Of a DNA stretch of 64,000 nt, positions 38,797 through 46,399 are shown in pieces; position 1 is the stretch's first letter, and the number at the start of each line of letters is the position of its first letter. Location: assembly GCA_001799565.1 (NCBI GenBank), contig MGTS01000042.1, positions 93,793 through 157,792 of the forward strand. Reading direction: 5' to 3'. The DNA is from Elusimicrobia bacterium GWA2_51_34. Lineage in GTDB: Bacteria; Elusimicrobiota; Elusimicrobia; Elusimicrobiales; UBA9959. The notes below the pieces were generated by a model, which was given only the letters and a program-made list of their open reading frames with translations, was not told the origin of the DNA and made no database searches. A program made the translations under genes and the position numbers.

Positions 38797-39951
38797 ATGA
38801 CATTTAAAGTGATTCACATCATAACAAAGCTGGAATTCGGCGGCGCCCAGGAAAACACCCTCTACACTGCGGCACACCTTGATAAGGGCCGTTTTTCGGT
38901 CAAACTTGCCTGCGGGCCCGGCGGAGAGCTTAGCGGCAAAACCGGCGGCATTGATACTGTTTATATTCCTTCGCTGCGGCGCGAGATAAACCCCTTCGGC
39001 GACATAGCCGCTTTTTTCGGGCTTTACCGCCTTCTAAAAAAAGAAAAACCGGATGTCGCGCACACCCACTCGTCCAAAGCCGGTATTCTGGGGCGCCTGG
39101 CGGCGCGGCTGGCCGGGGTGCCCGTAATAGTACACACTGTCCACGGCTTCGGCTTCAATAACCGGCAGAATTTGCTGAAAAGGAAGCTGTTTGTTTTTCT
39201 TGAAAAATTTTGCGCGCAGCTTGCGGACGCGCTTATTTTCGTTTCAGTTTCCAACATGGAAACCGCGCGCGCGCTTGCGATAGGTTCGCCAGCCGCCTGC
39301 CGCCTTATACGCAGCGGAATCGCGTTGCGCGGTTATCCGGCGGAGTGTGACGTGAACTTAAAAAGAGCGGAGTTCGGCATTAAGGCGGGCGAGCTCGCCG
39401 TAATAAGTCTCGGCAATACCAAACCGCAAAAAAACCCCGCTGGTTTTATTTCCGTAGCCCTTAAGATCATGCGGGAAATAAAAAACGCTAAATTTATTTT
39501 TGTCGGAGGAGGAAGGGAACTTGATTACTTCCGCCTCCGGACGGAAAGCCTGGGTCTGAAGGACAAATGTATTTTTGCCGGCTGGAGAACGGACACGGCC
39601 CAGCTTCTTCGGGCCTCGGATCTTTTCGTGCTTGCCTCGCTCTGGGAAGGTTTGCCGCGCAGCCTGGTTGAAGCTCTCGCAAGCGGACTCCCGGTTGTCT
39701 GCTACAAAACCGACGGAGTGACCGACCTTATAAAGGAAGGGGGGAATGGCTTCGGCGTAAGACCGGGCGACGAGGCGGGGCTTGCCGCGTCGGCGGTGCG
39801 GGTGCTCAAAGACGCAGTTCTGCGGGCGAAACTCTCGGCCGGCGCCCGCGCCACGGACCTTTCAGCTTTTGACATAGACCTGATGGTAAAACAGCAGGAA
39901 GAGCTATACCTTGAATTACTAGTTCAGAAGTCAGTAGCCAGTAGACAGTAG
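38797..39951 (+). CDS. Glycosyltransferase family 4
   Basis: The 384-residue GT-B enzyme carries the N-terminal acceptor motif LEFGGAQENTLYTA, HTHSSKAGILGRLAAR, and a C-terminal donor domain with ISLGNTKPQKNP and LASLWEGLPRSLVEALASGLPVV. It resembles glycosyltransferases of capsule or lipid-linked polysaccharide synthesis. It is followed by a GT2 enzyme, so the pair may serve envelope glycan assembly. The C-terminal QKSVASRQ and the stop codon lie in a foldback element, so the native end is altered. No Shine-Dalgarno precedes the ATG. Confidence 0.88.
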   Translation: MTFKVIHIITKLEFGGAQENTLYTAAHLDKGRFSVKLACGPGGELSGKTGGIDTVYIPSLRREINPFGDIAAFFGLYRLLKKEKPDVAHTHSSKAGILGRLAARLAGVPVIVHTVHGFGFNNRQNLLKRKLFVFLEKFCAQLADALIFVSVSNMETARALAIGSPAACRLIRSGIALRGYPAECDVNLKRAEFGIKAGELAVISLGNTKPQKNPAGFISVALKIMREIKNAKFIFVGGGRELDYFRLRTESLGLKDKCIFAGWRTDTAQLLRASDLFVLASLWEGLPRSLVEALASGLPVVCYKTDGVTDLIKEGGNGFGVRPGDEAGLAASAVRVLKDAVLRAKLSAGARATDLSAFDIDLMVKQQEELYLELLVQKSVASRQ

Positions 39952-39992
39952 TCAGAATTCGCCCGCTATTTCAGCGGGCGCTTGCCGGTCTG
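39923..39992. repeat. Foldback element, acagtagtcag family (copy 2), with nested hairpin
   Basis: The arm cagaagtcagtagccagtag (continuing acagtagtcagaattc) encodes the last residues of the GT4 protein. A hairpin gcccgc/gcgggc follows (39961-39979), then agcgaattctg complements the end of the arm. Only the inner part of the complementary arm remains. Confidence 0.75.
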
Positions 39993-40026
39993 GCGAGCGA
40001 ATTCTGTGTTCCCGCAAGGGACTTAT

Positions 40027-40980
40027 ATGAACCCTGAAATCTCAGTCATCATCCCGGTATTTAACGAGGCGGAAAATATAGCGCCTCTGGCAGCCAGGCT
40101 TGAAGAAGCTTTTTTAAAAACAGATCTAAGCTGGGAAGCGCTCTGGGTAGATGACGGCAGCACCGACGAATCTTATAACGAGATAAAAATCGCGCTTGAA
40201 CGCGGTAACGCCCGGGCCATAAGGCTCTCGCGGAATTTCGGCCAGACAGCTGCGCTCTCGGCCGGCATAGCCGCGGCCCGGGGCTTTTGGACCGTTCCGC
40301 TTGACGCCGACCTTCAAAATGACCCGGGGGACATTCCTAAAATGATTAAGCGCGCCGGAGAAGGCTTTGATGTGGTAAGCGGCTGGCGCAGAAGAAGGAA
40401 CGACAATTTTTTTACACGCGTCCTGCCTTCAATGGCGGCCAACGCTTTTATTTCACTTGTGACCGGAGTGCGGCTGCACGACTACGGCTGCACCCTCAAG
40501 GTTTACCGCACCAGCCTGCTTAAAGACCTGGATATCTACAGAGAGTTGCACCGTTTTTTGCCGGCGCTCCTCGGATACGGCGGAGCTTCCATAACGGAGA
40601 TGGAAGTAAGCCACCACCCCAGAGCCGCCGGACGCTCAAAATACGGGCTTATGCGGACCTTCAAGGTGCTGCTTGATCTCTTCACCATAAAATTCATGGG
40701 TGATTTTATTACAAAGCCGATTTATCTTTTCGGAGGGCTAGGCCTCGCACTCGCTCTTACGTCGGCTTGTCTCGCGCTCTTCACGCTTTACAACAAAATA
40801 GCCAACCATGTTTTTGTAAAAGACCAGCCGCTTTTTCTGGTAGCCATCTTCCTGGCTTTGGTCGGAGTGCAGATGGCTTTTCTTGGACTGCTGGCGGAAC
40901 TTATTATACGAAGCTACCACGGCTCCGCCAAAAAACCTTTTTACCGGATAAAAGAAACCCTCGGCGGGCCAGAAACATAA
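40027..40980 (+). CDS. Glycosyltransferase family 2 (DPM1/ArnC-like) with C-terminal membrane helices
   Basis: The protein is 317 residues from the ATG at 40027, preceded by aaggga. The GT-A domain shows VIIPVFNEAENI, the DDGSTDES motif and DADLQNDPGD. Two membrane helices (about 235-260 and 275-300) follow, as in polyprenyl-phosphate glycosyltransferases such as ArnC and GtrB. It would make a polyprenyl-phosphate sugar at the inner membrane. The upstream extension to 39982 is repeat-derived. Together with the preceding GT4 it suggests envelope glycan work. Confidence 0.9.
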   Translation: MNPEISVIIPVFNEAENIAPLAARLEEAFLKTDLSWEALWVDDGSTDESYNEIKIALERGNARAIRLSRNFGQTAALSAGIAAARGFWTVPLDADLQNDPGDIPKMIKRAGEGFDVVSGWRRRRNDNFFTRVLPSMAANAFISLVTGVRLHDYGCTLKVYRTSLLKDLDIYRELHRFLPALLGYGGASITEMEVSHHPRAAGRSKYGLMRTFKVLLDLFTIKFMGDFITKPIYLFGGLGLALALTSACLALFTLYNKIANHVFVKDQPLFLVAIFLALVGVQMAFLGLLAELIIRSYHGSAKKPFYRIKETLGGPET

Positions 40981-41239
40981 AGATCCTCCATATGGACTTG
41001 CTTGCGCGGGGCCCAATAGTTCCGGCCCGGCGTACAGTTGTACGAAGGTCCGGACCGTGAGGCGCCAGCGCTTTCTCCGCAGCGCATGTTTTTTATTTCC
41101 CCTGACCTCCGCGTCCACGCGTCCGATAAGCAGCCTATAACTCTCAAGTTCCATCGTGCCGCCGAGTAATTGTCGACATAAATGTGGCTGATTTTTACCA
41201 TTGACCGCGCCCCGTGATAGTTTATATCCTATAGAGTCC
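40981..41239. other. Intergenic region of 259 bp with a possible promoter
   Basis: No gene is recognised. GC-rich DNA with partly palindromic words (gttccggcccggcgtacagt, then tgtacgaaggtccggaccgt) is followed by AT-richer DNA leading to the next operon. Confidence 0.6.
41201..41230 (+). promoter_or_regulatory. Candidate sigma-70 promoter of the DUF177-rpmF-plsX operon
   Basis: ttgacc (41201-41206) and tatcct (41225-41230) are separated by 18 bp and lie ten bases before the DUF177 ATG. The match is partial; a leader would be very short or absent. Confidence 0.4.
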
Positions 41240-41758
41240 ATGGAAGAAAACAGTCCTTTTGTTTTCAGCCGCGATGAAATAAGGGAAAAAGGCGGGCTTA
41301 AAGCCGTTTTTAAGCCCGAAGCCGCGCAGTTCTCGGATGCGATTGAAAAACCGGGTGAATTAAAGAGCCTTGCCCTTACCCTTGAATTCTTCCCGGACGA
41401 AAAAGGCGCGATAATTCTTTCAGGCGCGCTGGAAGCGGAACTTAAACTTGAATGTTATCGCTGCGCGGGGCTTTTTGCCACCCGTCTAAAGGAAAATTTT
41501 GACGAGGTTTACGAAGATACGGTAGAATACATAGATGTGCGCGAAGCGGTGCGTGAAACGCTGGTACTGCTTATGCCCATGAAAATTTTGTGTTCGGACG
41601 CCTGCAAGGGGTGCTGCCAGGTCTGCGGCTCCAACAGGAATGCAAAAACCTGTTCCTGCCAGGCGCCGAAACAGAATCCGTTCGCGGCGCTGAACGTTGT
41701 TTTAAAAAACCCGGCGCCAGATACTGATAACGCCCGGCACAAACGATCTAAGGAGTAA
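41240..41758 (+). CDS. yceD: DUF177/YceD family protein
   Basis: The 172-residue protein of the YceD family almost always precedes rpmF and is linked to 23S rRNA or ribosome biogenesis. The C-terminal cysteine motif is visible: CSDACKGCCQVCGSNRNAKTCSC. The ATG at 41240 was chosen over a TTG 13 codons upstream because the latter overlaps the likely promoter. The stop lies four bases before rpmF, so the two are translated from one message. Confidence 0.9.
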   Translation: MEENSPFVFSRDEIREKGGLKAVFKPEAAQFSDAIEKPGELKSLALTLEFFPDEKGAIILSGALEAELKLECYRCAGLFATRLKENFDEVYEDTVEYIDVREAVRETLVLLMPMKILCSDACKGCCQVCGSNRNAKTCSCQAPKQNPFAALNVVLKNPAPDTDNARHKRSKE

Positions 41759-41761
41759 CAA

Positions 41762-41971
41762 ATGGCAAATCCAAAAAGAAGACACACCCGTTCCCGAAGA
41801 GATTCCAGACGGTCGCAAAACCAGAAAATGGAGTTAAAATCTCTTTCCGTCTGCCCTCAATGCGGCGCCATGCACCTGCCGCACCGTGTTTGTGCCGCAT
41901 GCGGTTTCTATAACGGCAGGCTTGAAGTACCAAAAAAAGAAAAGAAAAAAGAGGGCGGGGAGCAGAAATAA
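41762..41971 (+). CDS. rpmF: 50S ribosomal protein L32
   Basis: The 69-residue protein begins MANPKRRHTRSRRDSRRSQ, the L32 signature. The zinc-ribbon cysteines are present (CPQCG and CAACG), so this is the Zn-binding form. It is followed by a basic Lys/Glu tail slightly longer than usual. The start is four bases after the yceD stop. It is part of the conserved yceD-rpmF-plsX order. Confidence 0.97.
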   Translation: MANPKRRHTRSRRDSRRSQNQKMELKSLSVCPQCGAMHLPHRVCAACGFYNGRLEVPKKEKKKEGGEQK

Positions 41972-41982
41972 AACACACTAAA

Positions 41983-42078
41983 AGTCTGAGAGTCGAGAGT
42001 CTAAGCGTCATAGAGCAGGAATTAAAGATTTAAGATTTGAAGACTCCCAGACTCTAGACTCTCCGACTCTCAGACTTG
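41983..42078. repeat. Foldback element, gggagtct family (copy 3)
   Basis: The left arm 41983-42012 (gtctgagagtcgagagtcta within it) and the complementary right arm 42040-42078 (cccagactctagactctccg within it) flank an AT spacer. It lies between rpmF and plsX, starting 12 bases after the rpmF stop and ending 12 bases before the plsX ATG. Confidence 0.9.
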
Positions 42079-42090
42079 AGTAAACGCATT

Positions 42091-43146
42091 ATGAGAATAG
42101 CACTAGACGCGCACGGCGGAGATTTCGGGCTGAGGCCTAACCTTGAAGGCGCCCTGGCCGCCGCTAAAAAGCTTAACCATGAGTTACTACTGGTAGGCAG
42201 GGACCCCGAGATACGGGAAGAACTGCACAGGCTTGGCGCGGGACCGCTTGAAAAACTGGAAAGAATTAAGGTAGTACACGCCTCTCAGGTGGTGGACATG
42301 GCCGCCGAACCCGTGGAGGAATGCCGCTCAAAACCGGATTCCTCGCTCATGGTGGGCGCGGAGCTGGTTCGCGACGGGAAAGCCGACGCTTTTATTTCAG
42401 CCGGCAATTCAGGGGCGATAATGGTTGCTTCCCTGCTGAAGTTAAAACGCATACCCGGCATTATACGCCCGGCCATCGCCGTACCCTATCCTACGACAAA
42501 CAGCCTTGCGCTTCTGCTTGACGCCGGAGCGAACATGGACTGCAAACCCTGGCATCTGGTGCAGTTCGCGGTTATGGGATCTATTTTCATGCGCCTGCGT
42601 TTTGGACTGGAAAACCCCTCTGTGGGGCTGCTCTCCATAGGCGAAGAGGAAACCAAAGGCAACGCGCTTGTAATTGACGCCATCCCGCTCATGAAGGGCG
42701 CGGGCATTAATTTCAAAGGCCCCGTGGAAGGCGGAGACCTGAGCGCGGGCCTTACCGATGTGGTGGTAACCGACGGCTTCACCGGCAACGTGGTGTTGAA
42801 GCTTTCAGAAGGCCTGGCTCATTCCATTTTTCAAATTATCAAAGAGCAGATAAGGCGCAAATTCACCTATAAAATAGGCGCCCTGCTGATGAAGAAAATT
42901 TTCACCAGCCTGCGCAAAAAAATGAATCCCGAAGAATACGGCGGCGCTCCGCTGCTGGGGGTAAACGGCGTAGTGCTCATCTGTCACGGCAAGAGTACGC
43001 CCAAAGCCATATTCAACGCCATAGAAGCCGCCGGAGATTTGGCCGCGTCGGGCCTGATAACGCAGATACAAAAACACATGGACCAGGTGAAAGACACGAT
43101 TTCCGCGGCCAGGCCGGCTGACGGCAGGGTAGAGGGGTTAGGGTAG
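42091..43146 (+). CDS. plsX: Phosphate acyltransferase PlsX
   Basis: The 351-residue enzyme converts acyl-ACP to acyl phosphate for membrane lipid synthesis. It begins RIALDAHGGDFGL and contains the family stretches SAGNSGAIM, LLDAGANMDCKP and VVVTDGFTGNVVLK. The ATG at 42091 is preferred over a TTG five codons upstream, which lies in the repeat. No good Shine-Dalgarno is seen because the foldback element reaches almost to the start. Its position after rpmF and before fabG is the usual one. Confidence 0.95.
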   Translation: MRIALDAHGGDFGLRPNLEGALAAAKKLNHELLLVGRDPEIREELHRLGAGPLEKLERIKVVHASQVVDMAAEPVEECRSKPDSSLMVGAELVRDGKADAFISAGNSGAIMVASLLKLKRIPGIIRPAIAVPYPTTNSLALLLDAGANMDCKPWHLVQFAVMGSIFMRLRFGLENPSVGLLSIGEEETKGNALVIDAIPLMKGAGINFKGPVEGGDLSAGLTDVVVTDGFTGNVVLKLSEGLAHSIFQIIKEQIRRKFTYKIGALLMKKIFTSLRKKMNPEEYGGAPLLGVNGVVLICHGKSTPKAIFNAIEAAGDLAASGLITQIQKHMDQVKDTISAARPADGRVEGLG

Positions 43147-43150
43147 AGGT

Positions 43151-43251
43151 TTTCCGCCAGAGGCGTCCGCTAATCCAGCGGACGTCCGTCCGCCACTACT
43201 GCGTTGGCGGACAAGTTGCCCGCCGGTTTTTGGCGGGTTTGGCGGGCAGGT
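43151..43251. repeat. Cluster of tccgcc/ggcgga and cccgcc/ggcggg hairpins
   Basis: Consecutive short hairpins occur: tccgctaatccagcgga, tccgcc...ggcgga, and cccgccggtttttggcggg followed by tttggcgggc. The last block resembles the complement of the repeats at 27680-27716 and 62961-62996. It lies between plsX and fabG. Confidence 0.7.
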
Positions 43252-43280
43252 CATAGATTTAAGGCAGTGGAAACGAGAGA

Positions 43281-44030
43281 ATGACAAAATCACTTGCGGG
43301 TAAAGCGGCGCTTGTAACCGGAGCGGCGCGCGGCATAGGCTTTCACATCGCCTCGCTTCTGGCCCGCGAGGGGGCGTCGCTGGCGATTCTGGATCTTTCA
43401 CCTGATGAAACGGCGCTCGCGGCCAAAAAACTTTCATCCGAAAGCGGGGCAAAAACCATCGCACTTGGCGGGAATGTGGCTATTGAAGCCGACTGCGCCG
43501 AAGCCGTGGATAAAGCGGTGGAAGCTTTCGGACGCCTTGACATTCTTGTTAACAACGCCGGAATAACCAAAGATAATCTTGCGCTCAGAATGAAAGAGAG
43601 CGATTTTGACGCGGTGATTTCGGTTAATCTGAAAGGCGCGTTTTTAATGGCAAAGGCGGCCTCAAGGATAATGTTAAAACAGCATTCAGGCCGTATAATA
43701 AATATTTCATCCGTAGTCGGCCAGATGGGAAACGCGGGCCAGGTAAACTACTCAGCCTCCAAGGCGGGGCTTATCGGGCTTACGAAGTCGCTGGCGCGGG
43801 AATTCGCTTCGCGGGATGTTCTGGTAAATGCCGTGGCCCCGGGTTTTATACTGACTAAAATGACCGAGGGGCTCAAAGATGAGGCGAAACAAAAGCTTCT
43901 TGAAATGATACCCCTTGGCCGCCTGGGCAAACCTGACGATGTGGCGCATGCCGCGCTTTTTCTCGCGGGCGAGGGCTCAGCTTATATCACCGGGCAGGTC
44001 ATCGCCGTAAATGGCGGTATTTACATGTGA
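43281..44030 (+). CDS. fabG: 3-oxoacyl-[ACP] reductase FabG
   Basis: The 249-residue short-chain dehydrogenase reduces 3-oxoacyl-ACP with NADPH. It has the cofactor motif TGAARGIGFHIAS, NNAG at 91-94, the catalytic Ser144-Tyr157-Lys161 triad (YSASK) and the AVAPGFI motif. Followed by acpP, it is clearly the fatty-acid FabG rather than another SDR. fabH and fabD, which often lie between plsX and fabG, are missing here, as is fabF after acpP. Confidence 0.95.
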   Translation: MTKSLAGKAALVTGAARGIGFHIASLLAREGASLAILDLSPDETALAAKKLSSESGAKTIALGGNVAIEADCAEAVDKAVEAFGRLDILVNNAGITKDNLALRMKESDFDAVISVNLKGAFLMAKAASRIMLKQHSGRIINISSVVGQMGNAGQVNYSASKAGLIGLTKSLAREFASRDVLVNAVAPGFILTKMTEGLKDEAKQKLLEMIPLGRLGKPDDVAHAALFLAGEGSAYITGQVIAVNGGIYM

Positions 44031-44102
44031 CGTGAGCGGCTGACAGGCGGCGGGTGACGGGCGGAGAAGTGTTTTCAAAAACAATGCAGGAGGAATAACG
44101 TA

Positions 44103-44357
44103 ATGGCAGTAGCCGAAAACCTTGAAGAACGAGTGAAAAAGATAATAACGGAGCAGCTTGCCGTTGATGCTTCGGAAGTAACCCCCAAGGCCCAGTTCGT
44201 ACAGGACCTCGGCGCGGATTCCCTGGACACGGTGGAACTTGTAATGGCGCTTGAGGAGGAATTTGATATTGAAATTCCCGACGAAGACGCGGAAAAGATA
44301 AAAACCGTAGGGGAAGCCGTCACCTACATAAAGGATAAAGCGGGTAAGGGAACCTGA
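44103..44357 (+). CDS. acpP: Acyl carrier protein
   Basis: The acidic 84-residue protein has the phosphopantetheine attachment Ser40 in [16 protein letters not shown] strong aggagg precedes the start. It carries acyl chains for FabG and PlsX encoded just upstream. A strong hairpin follows the stop, so expression may be separated from rnc. Confidence 0.97.
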   Translation: MAVAENLEERVKKIITEQLAVDASEVTPKAQFVQDLGADSLDTVELVMALEEEFDIEIPDEDAEKIKTVGEAVTYIKDKAGKGT

Positions 44358-44365
44358 CCTTTGCT

Positions 44366-44405
44366 AAAATCCGCCCCGGCGCCGCTCTGCGCCGGGGCGG
44401 ATTTT
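44366..44405 (+). terminator. Terminator after acpP
   Basis: aaaatccgccccggcgc pairs perfectly with gcgccggggcggatttt around a six-base loop (44366-44405). The flanking A and T runs make it suitable in both directions. It may be only partial, because rnc follows within 20 bp. Confidence 0.85.
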
Positions 44406-44422
44406 CCGCGTTCAAATCCTTA

Positions 44423-45109
44423 ATGCCTTCAATAGAAGAGATCATCGGTTACAGTTTCCGGGACAAAAAACTCCTGCGCGAAGCCCTTACTCACAAATCC
44501 TACTCGTCGGAAGCTAATTTTTCAAGCCACAATGAGCGGCTTGAATTTCTGGGAGACAGCGTTCTTGGCCTGGTGGCTGCCTGTTATCTTTTTAAGCGTT
44601 ATCCGGCTGAAGACGAGGGCTATCTTTCCAAAATAAAATCCGCTCTGGTATCGCAGCCAAGCCTTGCCAAATGGGCGGGTGAGCTTGGCCTTGGCCAATA
44701 TCTGCTCTTAGGCGTGGGGGAAAACCTCACCGGTGGAAAAGGGCGTTCAAGCATACTTTCAAACACACTGGAAGCGCTTATAGGGGCCATTTATATGGAC
44801 GGCGGGCTCGCGCCCGTGGAAAAATTTATAACTGCCTGGCTTGCCGTTCAAAAAGCGGAACTATTGCAAACGGATTATAAAAGCGCCTTGCAGGAACGCA
44901 TCCAAAAAAGGCACAAAACCCCGCCGGAGTATGAAGTAATGGACACACAGGGGCCTGAACACGACAAGGTATTTACTATGCGGGTGAGGATAGGCAAAAA
45001 GGTGCTGGGAATGGGCTACGGGAAGAACAAAAAAGAGGCGGAACAGTCCGCTGCCGAATGCGCCCTTGCGTACCTGGAAAACCATGAAGTTCACCGCCGT
45101 GAACTATAA
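44423..45109 (+). CDS. rnc: Ribonuclease III
   Basis: The 228-residue endonuclease cleaves double-stranded RNA in rRNA and mRNA processing. The RNase III signature NERLEFLGDSVLGL is near residue 38, a second acidic site is in EALIGAIYMDGG, and a C-terminal dsRNA-binding domain (about 155-225) ends GKNKKEAEQSAAECAL. The acpP-rnc order is common. The many foldback elements in transcribed gaps would be natural substrates for this enzyme, if they are transcribed. Confidence 0.96.
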   Translation: MPSIEEIIGYSFRDKKLLREALTHKSYSSEANFSSHNERLEFLGDSVLGLVAACYLFKRYPAEDEGYLSKIKSALVSQPSLAKWAGELGLGQYLLLGVGENLTGGKGRSSILSNTLEALIGAIYMDGGLAPVEKFITAWLAVQKAELLQTDYKSALQERIQKRHKTPPEYEVMDTQGPEHDKVFTMRVRIGKKVLGMGYGKNKKEAEQSAAECALAYLENHEVHRREL

Positions 45110-45156
45110 TTTCAACGCGAACACCTTCGCGCCTGCGGCGGACCGGGGAAAACCGA

Positions 45157-45552
45157 ATGACAGAAAATGAAACGGCGGGCATAAAAAAAGGATCGGCGCG
45201 CTGGAAATGGTTTTTTCTCAACCAGAAATACCGTTTTGATATGGGGCATCAGTTCCTGGTCATCCTTAATTTCGCCCTGCTCGTAATTGCTACCAGCGAC
45301 AAACTGCGCTATTACACCTACATCCCCAGAACCTGGATCCTGCTGCTTGTCGCCGTCCCCGCCGGTTTCGGCGGGGTGTGGCTTTTCGGTTATCTTCTTG
45401 ATAAAGCCAGATACGGCCAGGCATACATACGGGAAGCAGGAAAAAGAAATCCTGTCTGGGAAGAGCAGAACGCGGCTTTACAACGCATTGAATCCGAATT
45501 ATCCGCTATCAAAAATTCCCTTGAGCAACGGAAAGCTAAAGAAAGCGACTGA
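45157..45552 (+). CDS. Two-helix membrane protein of unknown function
   Basis: The 131-residue protein has two hydrophobic helices (about 33-46 and 60-81) and a C-terminal charged helix with heptad character (AALQRIESELSAIKNSLEQ). I recognise no family. It lies 47 bp after rnc on the same strand. The last eight residues (QRKAKESD) are encoded by the left arm of a cggaaagcaa foldback element. Confidence 0.65.
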   Translation: MTENETAGIKKGSARWKWFFLNQKYRFDMGHQFLVILNFALLVIATSDKLRYYTYIPRTWILLLVAVPAGFGGVWLFGYLLDKARYGQAYIREAGKRNPVWEEQNAALQRIESELSAIKNSLEQRKAKESD

Positions 45553-45635
45553 ATGACACAGAAAGTAAAAGGGCTGCAGAAAATAATTTTCTTACTTTCA
45601 GTTGCTTTCCGTAGCGTTCCGTATCCTTCAGTTGC
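45524..45635. repeat. Foldback element, cggaaagcaa family (copy 3)
   Basis: The left arm gcaacggaaagctaaagaaa and continuing forms the 3' end of the upstream gene. The right arm (tttcagttgctttccgtagc and continuing) is complementary and ends gttgc. The right arm is very similar to that at 50176-50294. Confidence 0.9.
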
Positions 45636-45679
45636 TAACGCTGATAACAACAGGCTGTCCAAACAACCTGATATATTCC

Positions 45680-46399
45680 ATGGATTTTAAAATACTGCTC
45701 GTAAAACCAAGGAATCCCGACAATATCGGGGCCTCGGCGCGCGCCATGGCTAACTTCGGCCTGGAAGATTTACGCGTGGTTGCGCCTGATATTGCGGTGT
45801 GGCGGGAAAGCGTGGAAACCCTGCGCGCGGCCGTGGGCGCCGGCCACATACTACACGCCGCCCGCGTTTTTGATTTCATCACTGAAGCCGCGGCGGACTG
45901 CCGGGTGCTGCTCGGCACATCCTCACTGCACCGGCTCACTCCTGAAAGGGATGTAATTTCACTGCCGGATCTGAATAAATACCTCGCCGGGCGGGAAGGG
46001 CCGGCCGGCATCCTTTTTGGCTCTGAAAAAACCGGCCTTACAAAAGACGATCTGTCGCACTGCCACGCCATACTTAATATTCCGACCGGTGAAAAACAGC
46101 CCTCCATGAACCTTGGGCAGTCGGTGGCGCTCGTCTGTTACGAACTTGCCGCGGCCGGCAAGGCGCCGCGCCGCCAACGCCCGGTTGCGCCCAGCCCGTG
46201 CGTGCAGGAGACGGAACGCATGGTTTCGCAGATCTGCGTGAGGCTGCGTGAAATATACGGCCCGGCCTGGAACGGCGCCGGCCGGGCCCGTGAAATACGC
46301 CGGAGCCTTTTAGACGCACGCCTGACCAAAGGCGCCATGAACACCCTGAAAGCCCTGCTCCGCCCCTCCGATGCGGCATCTAAAAGAACGTATCCTTGA
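45680..46399 (+). CDS. TrmH-family RNA 2'-O-methyltransferase (TrmJ-like)
   Basis: The protein is 239 residues from the ATG at 45680. The three SPOUT motifs are visible: RNPDNIGASARAMANFG, ILFGSEKTGL and LNIPTGEKQPSMNLGQSVAL. These fit TrmJ-type tRNA Cm32/Um32 methylases. The C-terminal 70 residues form a helical extension. Upstream extension to 45602 crosses the repeat. The gene converges on the radical SAM gene and overlaps it by 20 bp. Confidence 0.88.
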   Translation: MDFKILLVKPRNPDNIGASARAMANFGLEDLRVVAPDIAVWRESVETLRAAVGAGHILHAARVFDFITEAAADCRVLLGTSSLHRLTPERDVISLPDLNKYLAGREGPAGILFGSEKTGLTKDDLSHCHAILNIPTGEKQPSMNLGQSVALVCYELAAAGKAPRRQRPVAPSPCVQETERMVSQICVRLREIYGPAWNGAGRAREIRRSLLDARLTKGAMNTLKALLRPSDAASKRTYP

